Below are positions 10,350 to 21,253 of a DNA stretch of 64,000 nt, piece by piece. This DNA comes from Flaccisagitta enflata. Lineage: Eukaryota; Chaetognatha; Sagittoidea; Aphragmophora. The stretch is from NCBI GenBank assembly GCA_965153355.1, contig OZ231128.1, forward strand, positions 20,088,001-20,152,000, given 5' to 3'. The position numbers were made by a program, and so were the translations under genes. The notes below the pieces were generated by a model. The model had not been told where the DNA came from. It saw nothing but the letters and a program-made list of their open reading frames with translations, and ran no database searches. Position 1 is the first letter of the stretch; each line of letters opens with the position of its first letter.

Positions 10350-12065
10350 ATAAAAAGTGGCTATATCTAACTACAATTACCTATTACCTGCATCTACCTG
10401 TTCAATACCCATAAATACATATAATTACCAGACTTAAAATTACCTATGAGTACCTCTACATACTTATAATTACCTATAATAACCTATGATTACTTGATTA
10501 TCTATAATGACCTAGAATTTCCAAAAATTACCTAATGACCTTTAATCCCCTTTTTAATACCTAAATTTACCTTTTAATGCCTCAAAATGACTAAAGAACC
10601 TGTATTTTGACTTGGTTACCAACAGACTGACCAATAGACTGACAGACTGACACAGCAAGTCCAAGATTTGCGTTCATTCAACTAAAAACAATGGATTAGG
10701 GTCTGAGAAGCCGGGTGAGGACGTACAGACAAATGTACAGATGGATGGACAAGGAGACAAACAGAAGGATATAAGGAACTTCACTCTTGTGTCCTACAGG
10801 ACATCAGGCCTTTTGGACTGTTACCCATGCTTTTGGGCAACTTCACTAGATCTCATAACAGCCTTCATAGACCTTAAATCAGTCTACACAGTCCAAAATC
10901 AGGCCTTCCAGACAAAATTTTTGCTCTGTTAGGCTTCATATCAGCCTTTCTAGATCTCCAATCATCAAATTTTTTTTGGTTAGTGATAGATAAGATCTAG
11001 TCAGAGGAAAATCCCCAATAAGGACCAGTGGATGAACTTAAACTGGGTTTTTAGGCCAAAAAGTTGAAAAAATGGTCATCTTAAGCCATTTTTCTGGAGG
11101 GTTTTAGACTATGAGAGCCTATATATCGGCCTTAGTGTGAGCTAGATAGCTAAAAATTGGCATGTAGAGTCGTAAATATCACACAATTCATCATGTTAAA
11201 TTTGATCTCCATGGCTACTATGGTTCAGAAGTAATGGTAAATCTTTAAAAATTCATAACTCTGTTTTAATAAGGGTTAAATAGCTCAGATTTGACATGGA
11301 ATTAAGTATTAATAATGCTTATCACCATGTCAAATTTTGTGGCAATAGGCAAAATTGTTTGGCCTAGGCATAGTCCTTTTCAAAATTTTGCATTTTTTGG
11401 AACAGTGGGTATCTAGACTTTAAATGACAATATCTCCGCTTCTATTTGAGTTTTTAGACTCAAATTTTGTGGGCAACTCAAAAAATATTATATTATTCAT
11501 CATGTAAAATTTCAGGTTAGTGGCATTTGTCGTTGAGGAGAAAAAATCATTTTTTTGTAGTTTGTACTTTTTTTCTCAAAAAAATATGCTTAACTTTGAA
11601 CATTCATATCTCCGCTACTATATGGGCCGAGAGGCTAAGATTTGACATGCTAGTAGGTTTTTATCATACATTTAGCCATGCAAAATCTTGTGGCATGAAG
11701 TTAAACCATTTAGCCTAGGGATAGCCCTTTTCAAAATTTTGGCATTTTTTTTAGAAAAGGTACTTAGGCTTTAAAATTCAATAACGCCGCTTCTACTCAA
11801 CCGATTAAGCTGAAATTTGGTATGTAACCAAAGAAATATCACATATTTCACCATGTAAAATTTTGTTGAGCCAACCTGAACGGTTTACCCGTTATGACAT
11901 TTTGAAGTGAAAAAATGGCCTAAAAAGCGATTTTTAGAAGGGGTGCTAAAAAAATTTTGAAAAACGGATGAATTGGCTGTCTTCAGCATGAAAAAATAGT
12001 CCCAAATGCAAATTTCTAGAGCTTGCTGAAAATTTTTGCACGCCATCCTTGATTTTGGCGCTAAG
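10350..12065 (-). repeat. Right arm of the large inverted repeat
   Basis: This is the reverse-complement counterpart of 6718-8445, ending near ttgcacgccatcc and ccccaac at about 12045-12070. Collinearity includes the B-like module (gtgtcctacaggacatcagg at about 10789). The arms are diverged by substitutions and small indels, so the structure is not recent or has not been homogenised. Positions 12066-12340 hold nothing recognised. Confidence 0.8.
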
Positions 12066-12340
12066 ATCCCCAACTATTTGGCTAATCAATCATTCGATAT
12101 CTAGTTTACATCTGGAGTCAGTTAATTACGCAATTTAAGACGGCAAAAGTGTAAGAAAGATTTCGGAAATGACCTTTATTAGAAAAGATAACAAAACTGA
12201 ATCTACTACGCAACTTTAACATCCGCATTGGCTCTTTAAAACCTGGGGTCCATCTTACGACTGGCCCTTAGTCACCACTTCAGATCCTCTTGTATCTACC
12301 TAGCTCTAATATAATCCGAAGGAGAAAAAAACCAACATAC

Positions 12341-12544
12341 TTTTTAGTCGCGTGCTACGCGACTACACCCCGCTATGTCGGTCCGTCGGTCCGTCGATCC
12401 GTCGGTTGGTTGGTCCCCTTTTTACTTTTTCGGCGTTTTTGAGGTTTTTGAGCATACTGCTCCTGCCCAGATGCCATAGTGACCTTTTCCAGCACTGCTC
12501 CTGCCCAACCGCACGCGACTAAGGTAGCCGTGTATCTGGCCTTG
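12341..12544 (-). repeat. Family A element
   Basis: Reading in reverse, it starts caaggccagatacacggcta, contains two gggcaggagcagt-like boxes, acgccgaaaaagtaaaaagg and a ggac/cgac run, and ends gtcgcgtagcacgcgactaa. The terminal hairpin stem is GTCGCGT/ACGCGAC. This copy shows the uninterrupted site that is occupied by B at 6027. Confidence 0.8.
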
Positions 12545-12812
12545 ACGAAGCTTTCTGTACAGTTTATACGTTTGCAAGAGTTATGTGCACCCCCACTCCC
12601 ACTCCCACCTACAACTAAGATGGGAGCGAAACCGCATGAATGTCAGTCCGGCATCAATTTCATTATTTGATAACCGAGTAACAGAAAGTAATAGAAAGAA
12701 AAATATGACCGATATCCATTTGCAAATTGCCACTATTAAATCGTGGGAAGTATGATTTTCTTTGTAAACATGTCATTTTCAGTCAGTTGGTCGGTGGTTT
12801 GATCCCCTTTCT

Positions 12813-12935
12813 GGGCAGCGGCCTATCCTCTATATTTCTCCACCTTCCATCCACCTTCCCTTTCTTCCCCGCCTTCCCCATCGACCCCCCCCCCCCCTCT
12901 CTTGGGGTTCAAATCCCGGTTTCGAGGCTCAGATC
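12813..12935 (-). repeat. Short family B fragment
   Basis: It begins with tttctgggcagcggcc, then has pyrimidine-rich sequence and a poly-C run, and ends near the ggtttcgaggctcagatccc units typical of a B core. It is too degenerate to define its limits. Confidence 0.4.
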
Positions 12936-12947
12936 CCATAATGATTT

Positions 12948-13160
12948 TTTAACCCTCAAAGCTATAAAACAGTATATTTTAGGTTTTAACAGTGTTTAAT
13001 TGTGTTGTAGAAATTACATTTTACCTTTTGGTACTGCCAAAAGGGTTAAATCTTCAAAAATTTTCTTTTTTCGTTTTTTCAAGCTTTAGATTTTCTTCCC
13101 CATCTCCAAACCATTTGATTTTATTCCACCCCCCACGGGGGGGGGGGAATACTCAACATT
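12948..13160 (+). repeat. Family C dispersed repeat
   Basis: About 210 bp that recurs in opposite orientation at 25619-25830. Shared landmarks are aacagtatattttaggtttt, the near-palindrome ccttttggtactgccaaaag, caagctttagattttcttcc, and a terminal C/G-homopolymer hairpin (ccccccacgggggg). Confidence 0.7.
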
Positions 13161-13311
13161 ATACACGCCTGATCTGTAGTTGACTTGTTCATATTTACTA
13201 AATGAGGTTTTAGCCCAAGTGAGAATCGAAGACTTTTACTCAAGGTATTGAACTGGTCGATTTAACAACAGCTGTCTTATTTTGGACAGGAGCAGGAGCA
13301 CACGCCCAATG

Positions 13312-13475
13312 AGCAGTGGGGAGTGGGGAGTGGAGTGGGGAGGGGAAGGGGGAGGGAAGGGGAGTGGGCAGTGGGCAGTGGGGAGTGGGCAGTGGGGAGT
13401 GGGACGTAGGGAGTGGTTGAAGGGCAGTGGAGAGTAGGTACTGGGCAGTGGAGAGTAGGTACTGGGCAGTAGTAA
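13312..13475. repeat. G-rich GTGGGGA/GTGGGCA repeat
   Basis: A degenerate array of agtggggagtgggcagtgg type with frequent GGG and GGGG runs on the plus strand. Similar purine-rich tracts lie at 15000-15110 and 15378-15580. G-runs are spaced closely enough to form G-quadruplexes in principle. Confidence 0.7.
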
Positions 13476-13906
13476 GTTAAAGTAGTGTCTGGTGGATAGA
13501 TTTAATTAACCACGTACCCTAAGCAAAAAGTTGATTAACTGAGTGAGACATAATTATGACATACCTGAGATTTTTTTTTGTCCATTCATGGAGGGATTCA
13601 CCAACTCCATGACATTTTCTTCAAGAAACCTTAAAAGAGAAGCTACCTTGAAATGGAAACAGAACTCTTGCCAATTGAACGAAGGAGAGATTTGAGGGAG
13701 AAGTCGCTGTAATTCATTCGAGTCAACTGAATGCAGCAGCGGCGCTGAGACGCAGCGGCGCGGTGAGATGCGAAGCTGCAGCAATGCGCGAGGCTGCGGC
13801 GATGAAAGATGCGGTGATTACAGAGCGATGGGAAAGGCACCAACGAAAGTTTGGTTTCGTATCCTGAATAAAAATAGAAAAATCTGAAAAAACCAGTACA
13901 ATGCAA

Positions 13907-14640
13907 TCACGTGCCCACAACCTCACCTCAACCCTCAATCCCCAACTTAATTCAACCCCAACCTCAACCTCAACCCAACCTCAACCCAAACCCAACCCCA
14001 AAACCCACCCCAAACCCAACTCCAACCCTAAACCCAACCCAACCCCAAACCCTAGACTCCAACCCCCAAACCTAACTCCAACCCCACAACCTAACCTCAA
14101 CCCTAAACCTAATCTCAACCCTAAACTCAACCTTCAACCTAACCTCAAACCTCAACCTAACCCCAAACCTAACTCCAACCCTAAACCTAACTCCAACCCT
14201 AAACCTAACTCCAACCCTAAACCTAACTCAACTTTCAAAACCCAACTCAACCCCAAACCCAACCTCCAACCCCAACCTAAACCTAACCCTAAACCTAACT
14301 CCAACCCTAAACCTAACTCCAACCCTAAACCTAACTCCAACCCTAAACCTAACTCCAACCCTATACCTAACTGCAACCCTAAACCTAACTCCAACCCTAA
14401 ACCTAACCTCAACCCTGAACCTAACCTCAACCCTAAACCTAACCTCAACCCTAAACCTAACCTCAACCCTAAACCTAACCTCAACCCTAAACCTAACCTC
14501 AACCCTAAACCTAACCTCAACCCTAAACCTAACCTCAACCCTAAACTTAACCTCAACCTTAAACCAAACCTCAACCCCAAACGTAACCTCAACCCTAAAC
14601 CTAACCTCAACCTTAAACTTAGCCTCAACCCCAAATCCCT
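13907..14640. repeat. CCCTAAACCT-type minisatellite
   Basis: About 730 bp of C-rich sequence, with an 18-bp unit aaccctaaacctaacctc repeated near-perfectly at 14400-14560 and more variable units on either side. Both strands stay open because the period is a multiple of three (NPKPNL on plus, GLRLGL on minus). I call this a repeat and not a gene. The unit embeds CCCTAAA and CCTAA, which are telomere-like words. Confidence 0.8.
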
Positions 14641-16020
14641 ATCATTTACCTATTTCCACGGTGAGGCGAAGATGAGATGGGATAAGAAGTTGGAAAGATG
14701 CTAAGATGGGATGCGAAGAGAATAGCGAGGTCCACAATGCTAAGATGAAAACTGCAGGCTAAATCAAGCATGAAGGCGCAAAACAGAGCCTTAGAGGAGT
14801 TAAAACCCGACCAGATGTTATCAAATATATTCCCACCTCTCACAACCAAAATGCTAACATGAAACTGCAGGCGAAATCGTCATTGAAGCGGCGCAAAACA
14901 GAGCTCGAAGGGGATATTAAAACCTGGATGTTATCAGCTATATTCCTAATTTCCTGCAACTAAAATCGGGATATTAGCAGGTAGTTGGGAAATGCGAGTA
15001 GTCGCAAGTGGAGTGAGGAGTTGGCAAGTGGCGAGTGAGGAGTGGGAAGTGGGGAGTGGGGAGTGGCAAGTGGGGAGTGGGGAGTGGCAAGTAAGAAGCG
15101 GCAAATGGATTTCCTTTGAGTATAATCAAATCCTCCAAACACATCAAACTAACCACAGTTGAGATCATCAAGATGAAATAAAACCATCAAATGATCATCA
15201 ATATGACAATATAAATATAGCTATGAAATTTAAACAAGACTAGTAAGAATAACTGGAAATCAAACTAATGAAAAGATAACGTTATAAATTAAATATGCAT
15301 TAATGACTGTCTACAATATGCAAATGAGATTCTGCTAATCTTCCTTTTGTAAAACCGTTCTACTGCCACAACAAGTGTGAGCAGGGAGGTAAGTAGGGGA
15401 GTGGCAAGTGAGGAGCAGGGAGAAAAGTAGGAGTAAGTGGGAGGCAGGCAGTGGGAGCAAGGAGGCAAGGAGGAGAGTGGGGAGTGGCAGAGGAGGCGGA
15501 GGCAAGTGGCAAGTGGAGTGGCAAGGAGTGGTGGGGAGCATGGGGAGGCAGGGGAGTGGTAGGGAGTGGGGAGGCATGAACAGACCAGTGGCATGTGCAC
15601 TAACAAAGACAACAAACTCATGTATCAGACGCCACTGCCCACTCCCCACTTGCCACTCCTGCCACTGATTAAGAATAAGACAGCTATCCTTTACTTTACC
15701 CTGAAAGGCTTATTCAATCTTATAAGATGCCGTTGTTTGACCGATATTCTTGATTTTGGAGCGTTTTCAAGCCAAGGAGACTTTGTGCTAAACGATTGAA
15801 TCATATAAGTCAATCTTTTTTGGAAACGTTTCCTCGTGTACCGTAATTGTACTTGAAAACCAAGACATTTCACGTGATCCGAATGTCGATTAACCTTTAT
15901 ATTCTGACCGATAAATTTCCAAAACAGTCATATTTCCAGAACGTTTTGAAGAACTGTGCCCTTTCTGCGAGATTAAGAGCCAAATAACACGTTATTTAGG
16001 TCAATTGGAGCGGCAATAAG
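14641..16020. repeat. Purine-rich GAGTGG tracts with anonymous flanks
   Basis: Positions 14700-14960 hold a near-direct repeat of about 120 bp (aatgctaagatgaaaactgc, then caaatatattcccac, against aaatgctaacatgaaactgc). Positions 15000-15110 and 15378-15580 are degenerate ggcaagtggggagtgggg arrays, and 15640-15668 is a short inverted piece of the same. The rest shows nothing supportable. Confidence 0.55.
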
Positions 16021-16025
16021 AACGA

Positions 16026-16116
16026 GGAAGAAGAAGAAGAAGAAGAAGAAGAAGAAGAAGAAGAAGAAGAAGAAGAAGAAGAAGAAGAAGAAGAAGAAGA
16101 AGAAGAAGAAGAAGAA
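16026..16116. repeat. (GAA)n microsatellite
   Basis: About 30 near-perfect GAA units directly upstream of the B element that follows. The poly-Phe frame on the minus strand is an artefact. Confidence 0.95.
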
Positions 16117-16142
16117 AAGATACAGATATGATAGAATGAGTG

Positions 16143-16640
16143 AAAAAGTCATCCAAGGATCGCACATGGTCAGCGGTACCCGATGCCCTGCTTGGAGTGA
16201 TTAGCTGAAGAAGTGGAGTGAGAGCAGAGCAGTGGACTCAAAGGGCCGATGTCCTGTATGACCCAGGGGTGAATTTCCATACGTCCTGTGAGGGCATAAT
16301 TGAGGCCTTAACAGCAATTTTCCATGATATTTAATGGGAATTTTGCATCTTTTCAATTTATCGTCAATTTGCCATGTAATTCAATGGGAATTTTACATTT
16401 TTGCAGTTTTTATCAATTTTCCATATTATTCAATGGGAAACATGTATTTTTAGCTCTTCTGTAGATTTTCCCTGTTATTCAATGGGAAGTTTGTATTTTG
16501 TCAATTTCCCATGTTATTCAATGGGAATTTGAGGCTTGAGAAGTTTGGGGAGGGGAATGTACGGACGTACAGACGGACATATGGAAATTCACCCCTGTGT
16601 CCTACAGGACATCGGCCCTTTGGAACCGCTGCCCAAAAAG
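16143..16640 (+). repeat. Family B element, variant core
   Basis: The head is of the AAAAAGTCATCCAAGGATCG subtype, then catggtcagcggtaccc. The modules gccgatgtcctgtatgaccc and, inverted, tgtcctacaggacatcggcc are present, and it closes with ccgctgcccaaaaag. The core is different from other B copies: four or five diverged units of about 60 bp containing attcaatgggaattt. The B ends therefore carry unrelated tandem cores. Confidence 0.75.
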
Positions 16641-16738
16641 TATCATGTTGCTGTTTTATGGAAAAAAGAGCCTCGGATTTCGCGATTTTAAGGTTTGCGT
16701 GATCGACAGACAGACAGAAGGAGAAGAAAGAAAAAAAA

Positions 16739-16825
16739 AGTCGCAAAAGCGTTGGATGGTTCCCTTATGTGGATGCGTCATGGTTAGAGGGGCAGTGGCC
16801 CCGAAGGAGTCTCTGACGCGCTTTA
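16739..16825 (+). repeat. Family B head fragment
   Basis: It reads AGTCGCAAAAGCGTTGGATG and continues through aggggcagtggccccgaagg, then stops. Positions 16826-17558 are AT-rich with long T and A runs and no supported gene. Confidence 0.55.
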
Positions 16826-17558
16826 GATACTCCATTAACTTTCTTCTTGGTGTATTTTGAGGGCTAGATTCCCTTTCAAAACTTAGTTATTTTGCACTAT
16901 TTTGGCTCAAAAAAAAAAAAGGAAACATTTTTTTTTCCATGAGTAATACACTATTTTTATAAGATTATGTAATTTTTTTTTCTGAGGCTCAGTGTTCTTA
17001 TGGTTTTTCAGGTATTCTTATTTTTCCAATTGCTTATGAATACAGAATGTTCTTTTTTTGTTTCCCGTTTGATGACAAAAATATCAATCAAACTTAATGT
17101 AAGAGTGATTTATGTCAACCACTACAATGAGGCAGTTTCACTTCCTTAATTCTTAGTTTCGAGAGCAAATAAAGTATGAACGTTCTTATATTCCCCTTTT
17201 ACATTGAGGCTTGCAATGTTCTTCAAATTGTCCTTTTTTTCCAAATCTGAGCCTTAAATGACCTAGTTTTAGTATGAAAAGAGAGTAATCCTTTAATTAA
17301 ACTCGGTATTTAGAAAAAAAAAAGTGTATCCAAATCTGGTCTCTCTTGACTTCCTAGCATGGCCTACACGCGACCTTATATGGCCTTATAGAGACATATG
17401 TTGTTCATGTGTTTTTGCGCCGAGTATTTTTGATGAAAGGTGCGGCATCTTCAGTGTGAGATTAAAATGAGCAAAAAGCGCATCGGGGCCACGCTCATTT
17501 TTCTTAAGAACACTATTTTTTGGTTTAAGACTTTATGCCCTCAAAGGAGACGGATACA

Positions 17559-18083
17559 CTTTTTGGGCAGCGGCCCCAAAGGGCCGATGTCCTGTAGAAC
17601 ACAGGGGGGAATTTCCATACGTCCGTCCGTCCGTCCCCCCCCGCCGGTTGGCCTCAAATTCGCTCTCCCAGCCCTCAAATTTGCCCTCCCAGCCCTCAAT
17701 TCAGCCCTCCAGGCCTCAAATCAGCTTTCCAGGCTTCAAATCAGCCCCCCCACCTCAAATCTGTCCTCCAGACCTCAAATCTGCCTTCAATTAGCCCTCC
17801 AAGCATAAAATCAGCCCTCCATGGCTTAAATTTGCCCTCCAAAACTCAAATCGGCTCTCCAAGCCTTGATTCTGCCCTCCAGCCTTCAAATATGCCTTCA
17901 GCGGTCTAAATCAGTCATCTAAGGCCTGAAATATGCCCCTTCAGGACGTATGGAAATTCCCCCCTGTGTTCTACAGGACATCGGCCCTTTGGGGCCGCTG
18001 CCCTGCTCTCACTCCACTTTTTCACTGGATCACTCCCAGCAGGGCATCGGGTACCGCTGACCATGTGCGATCCTTGGATGACT
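17559..18083 (-). repeat. Family B element
   Basis: It starts TTTTTGGGCAGCGGCCCC, with the gccgatgtcctgtagaacac module and its inverse near 17968. The core of about 20-bp units (ccctccaggcctcaaatcag type) lies at 17640-17930. It ends with the reverse head catcgggtaccgctgaccat and cgatccttggatgactttt, the same head subtype as the copy at 16143. Positions 18090-18890 are AT-rich with nothing recognised. Confidence 0.75.
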
Positions 18084-18979
18084 TTTTTTTATATAAGAGA
18101 CCAGTTTATAAGAGACATGAGCCCCAGATTTGTCAAAATTTTAAGAACAAAATAAGAGAATGGCTAGGCTGATATTCAGTTTTGGCCACTTTTTAAAAAA
18201 AATTGCTTTGATTTCTTAAATAAGAAAATAAAATCTATTCAGATTTTTCAGAAATATAGGTTGATTTTCTTTAAAAATAACTACTTTTTTAGTTTGCCTA
18301 TGAAATCAGGAATTCTATTAAAAATGCCATGATAATGATCAAGTTTAAGATACATGCAATTGTTCTAAATAGGGTATCAATATACAATTTATATTTTTTT
18401 ACATCTTAGAAATTAAGAACACTTTAAGAAAATTTCAGCCTCAAAACAACCAAAAATTTAAGAACACCCAGGCTGAGTTCAAAAATGATGTCTCTTATAA
18501 AATATACAAAGTTGTAACTAAAAATCAACATGCTCTTAATTTGGAATGTTCTTATATAGTTTTAGACTTGGTTCTTAGAGGAAAACAAAGCTGGATATAT
18601 GGTTGATGAGAAGTTGCTTACGGTTGGGCACTGAGTTGAATTATGTAATTCAACTTTTTCCAATAAGAATAAAACAATTTATTATGAAAAATAATCTAGG
18701 AATGAAAAAAAATATCCACGTTTGCCTGGTTTAATATTTTTAGTATTTAGAAAATAATAATGATTATTTGAAAAGTAAAGAATAACATTTTTTGGGAATT
18801 CTTACCTTAAGATTTTCAAAACTTTAAAATTATAAATTGTATCAAAAGATGACAAAAAAAAAAAAAGAAAAAAAGAGTGATGCCAATCAGATGTAAATTA
18901 GGCCCAAGAAAACTTTCTTTTTGAAGTTTATTTAAAAACCACCCTTGACTTCATAAAGAGTATTGAGGAATGTATAGAA

Positions 18980-20158
18980 ATGGGTCACTATGCCATTGGT
19001 GTATTCTGTGACCTTAGTAAGGCTTTTGACACCTTAAATCACTCAATTTTACTTGAAAAACTAGACCATTACGGAATTCGTGGCACAGCTCTGAAGTGGT
19101 TCGAGTCCTATCTAAGAAATCGCTATCAATATGTTGATCTCAATGGACATTGTAGCTCCAAAATCCTGCTATCTACCGGTGTTCCCCAAGGTAGTATCCT
19201 AGGACCCCTTCTTTTCCTTCTTTATGTGAATGACCTACCATCTGCTTCAAACCTTAAAAGTGTAACTTTTGCTGATGATACCAACCTGTTGATACAGGGA
19301 TATAATTTTGAGGCATTGTCAACTCTTAATCAGGAACTTGAAGGCATAAATGACTACTTTAAAGCAAACCAATTGAAACTTAACCCCAAGAAAACTAAAA
19401 CTGTTATCTTTAGGAAAAAATCACTTCCAAAAAATCAAAATCTTCCCGAGATCTACCTTGATGGAGAAAAACTTGGTATCTATGATGATGCACAATTTTT
19501 AGGAATAACCATAGATAGTACTCTTAGCTGGGAAAAGCATTGCACTAGCGTAGCAAATAAGATAGCAAGAAGTAATAGCATGATAAACAGAGTAAAGAAT
19601 CTGCTCCCACCTCCAACCCTAAAAATTCTTTACCACTCATTCATTCAACCTCATGTGCTCTATGGACTGCCCGCCTGGGGCGGATGCAGTGCCCAAAATA
19701 AAAAAAGAATAGTAAATATTCAAAAAAGAGCAATAAGAACGATAACTAAGTCCTACTTCTCCGCCCATACAGAACCAAGAATGAAACAACTTGGACTATT
19801 AAAGTTTAATGACCTCTATGAGCAGCAGTGCCTATTGCTTATGCATGACTGCTTCTACCAGCGTGCACCAAAAAAGATACAGAACCTTTGTAGCACTCAG
19901 CATAATTGTGAATACAATCTTAGGGGCCAGGCTCAAAATCCTTTGGACCTAAAAGTGCCCAACTTCAAGTCTAGAGCTGCCTCAAACAGTTTCAGTGCTA
20001 TTGGCCCAAAACTTTGGAATAATACCACAAGTGACTTAAGAAAAATAGATCAAAAAGCTCTTTTCAAAAGACAGTTAAAAAAATCGCTACTTAATAGATA
20101 TACCCACAAAAGTGATTGTACAAATCCTAGATGCAAAGACAAGAGACATCACTTATAG
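18980..20158 (+). CDS. Non-LTR reverse transcriptase fragment (392 codons)
   Basis: RNA-templated DNA synthesis protein of a LINE, the C-terminal part only. RT motif A is VFCDLSKAFDTLNH (residues 8-21), motif B is STGVPQGSILGPLLF (65-79), and motif C is VTFADDTNL (95-103) with the catalytic DD at 99-100. A thumb and C-terminal region follow (YLRNRYQYV, FLGITIDSTLSWEKH, ending CTNPRCKDKRHH). Family knowledge places FADDT plus this C-terminal layout in the jockey/CR1/L2 group; the exact clade is not assigned. The frame can be read upstream without stop to about 18901 (NFLFEVY, LKTTLDFIKSIEECIE), so the ATG at 18980 is only the first Met and not a true start. No endonuclease or N-terminal RT is present, so it is not autonomous. 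There are no internal stops, suggesting a fairly young insertion. Confidence 0.9.
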   Translation: MGHYAIGVFCDLSKAFDTLNHSILLEKLDHYGIRGTALKWFESYLRNRYQYVDLNGHCSSKILLSTGVPQGSILGPLLFLLYVNDLPSASNLKSVTFADDTNLLIQGYNFEALSTLNQELEGINDYFKANQLKLNPKKTKTVIFRKKSLPKNQNLPEIYLDGEKLGIYDDAQFLGITIDSTLSWEKHCTSVANKIARSNSMINRVKNLLPPPTLKILYHSFIQPHVLYGLPAWGGCSAQNKKRIVNIQKRAIRTITKSYFSAHTEPRMKQLGLLKFNDLYEQQCLLLMHDCFYQRAPKKIQNLCSTQHNCEYNLRGQAQNPLDLKVPNFKSRAASNSFSAIGPKLWNNTTSDLRKIDQKALFKRQLKKSLLNRYTHKSDCTNPRCKDKRHHL

Positions 20159-20189
20159 TACTGCAGTAGTAAGCTCAAGCTAACTTAGT

Positions 20190-20252
20190 TTGGTTTGGTT
20201 AGGTTAGGTTAGGTTAGGTTAGGTTAGGTTAAGGTTAGGTAAGGTTAGGTTA
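20190..20252 (+). repeat. (GGTTA)n / TTAGG tract
   Basis: About ten units of ggtta with two irregular units (aaggttaggtaagg) 30 bp downstream of the reverse transcriptase stop. The unit equals the arthropod-type telomere repeat, but the tract is short and interstitial. Confidence 0.85.
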
Positions 20253-21253
20253 TTATTAAGTAATCTCTATAAAACTTTTTTTTTCTTTCCTTGACTAAAA
20301 ACAAGCCACTTCACTAAACACATTCTAATTTCTATAGTCCTACTGATTCCGTCAAGACTTCATTGTCTTGATGGGCGACCTTCATGGTCTTACTGATTGT
20401 CCCTCACGGGACCTGCTGTCCTTCCTTGGCTGTATTTACTGCAGCCATGGTCGTATTCATACTGTGTTTACAATATCAAGTTATAAAGAAAACAAATCGT
20501 TAATCATGCATACAAATTAACAAATGTCTCATGAATCCTATTTGCAGCCTTATTTTACGATTCCTAATAACTTGCCTTGTAGACACAACACCAGTGCCCA
20601 CAGGGCAGGGGATTCTCTGTGGGAGACCTGGGCTACTAATTTTTTTGCGGAATCACTGTGTTTGACATCGGTATCCTGTATCCATTTGAGTATTAGTTGC
20701 CACCACTCAAGGTAATAATAACTATTCATATTTGATTATGGGTGGTGATTGTTTCAATTTGTCTCACTTTGCGTCAGTCTAAATGAAAGTTAAGAAAATT
20801 CACAATGCCTTCTATGTCATCAATGGAATTCTTGGAAACAAAAAATATTTCACTTTATAGACGCTTATTTATTCCTTTTTCTTACGTTACAGAATTTTGT
20901 TGTTAGACGTACTCGTACGTCATGTTTTTTTTTATTACCACTACCCTGTTACTGAGTTATTGTACATATTCTTTATTTTACCGACGTATTCGTACGTCAC
21001 ACTATTTAATTGTTTTCTGATTTTTATATGATCTTGTGCGTTATGTGTTCACTGTTTTTATCTTTATCCTGCATTTGTAATTGAAATCACGAGGGTCAAC
21101 ATGAACAAGCCCGTCGATGTCCTTAATTGAAACATAGAAAGTATATCACTATTTGACATGAAGGGCTTAAGCATGGTCCTCCCCCGCTGATCTATCGCCA
21201 CATTGCTGTTATACGCGCCTTCGGGGAAATAAACTGTTTAAATTGAATTGAAG

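Larger units (their letters stand above)
18901..21253 (+). mobile_element. 5'-truncated jockey/CR1-like non-LTR retrotransposon
   Basis: The body consists of the reverse transcriptase frame (to 20158) and a candidate 3' untranslated region of about 1.1 kb. The latter holds a (GGTTA)n tract at 20190-20252, two similar gtacgtcat/gtacgtcac segments near 20905 and 20985, a possible AATAAA at 21228, and a short ATTGAATTGAA tail ending near 21252. The in-frame coding sequence begins just after a TAG near 18900. All finger-domain motifs before motif A are missing, as expected for incomplete reverse transcription. I infer the 3' boundary from the tail; it could instead be at the GGTTA tract. Confidence 0.65.

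Noticed and set aside
12903-12920. tRNA B-box-like GGTTCAAATCCCGG
   Set aside because: There is no A box or cloverleaf upstream; the region is a C-rich fragment of a family B element.
13901-14704. 267-codon Pro/Asn-rich (NPKPNL) protein
   Set aside because: The 18-bp minisatellite keeps several frames open on both strands. No splice sites, conserved ends or codon-biased changes support translation.
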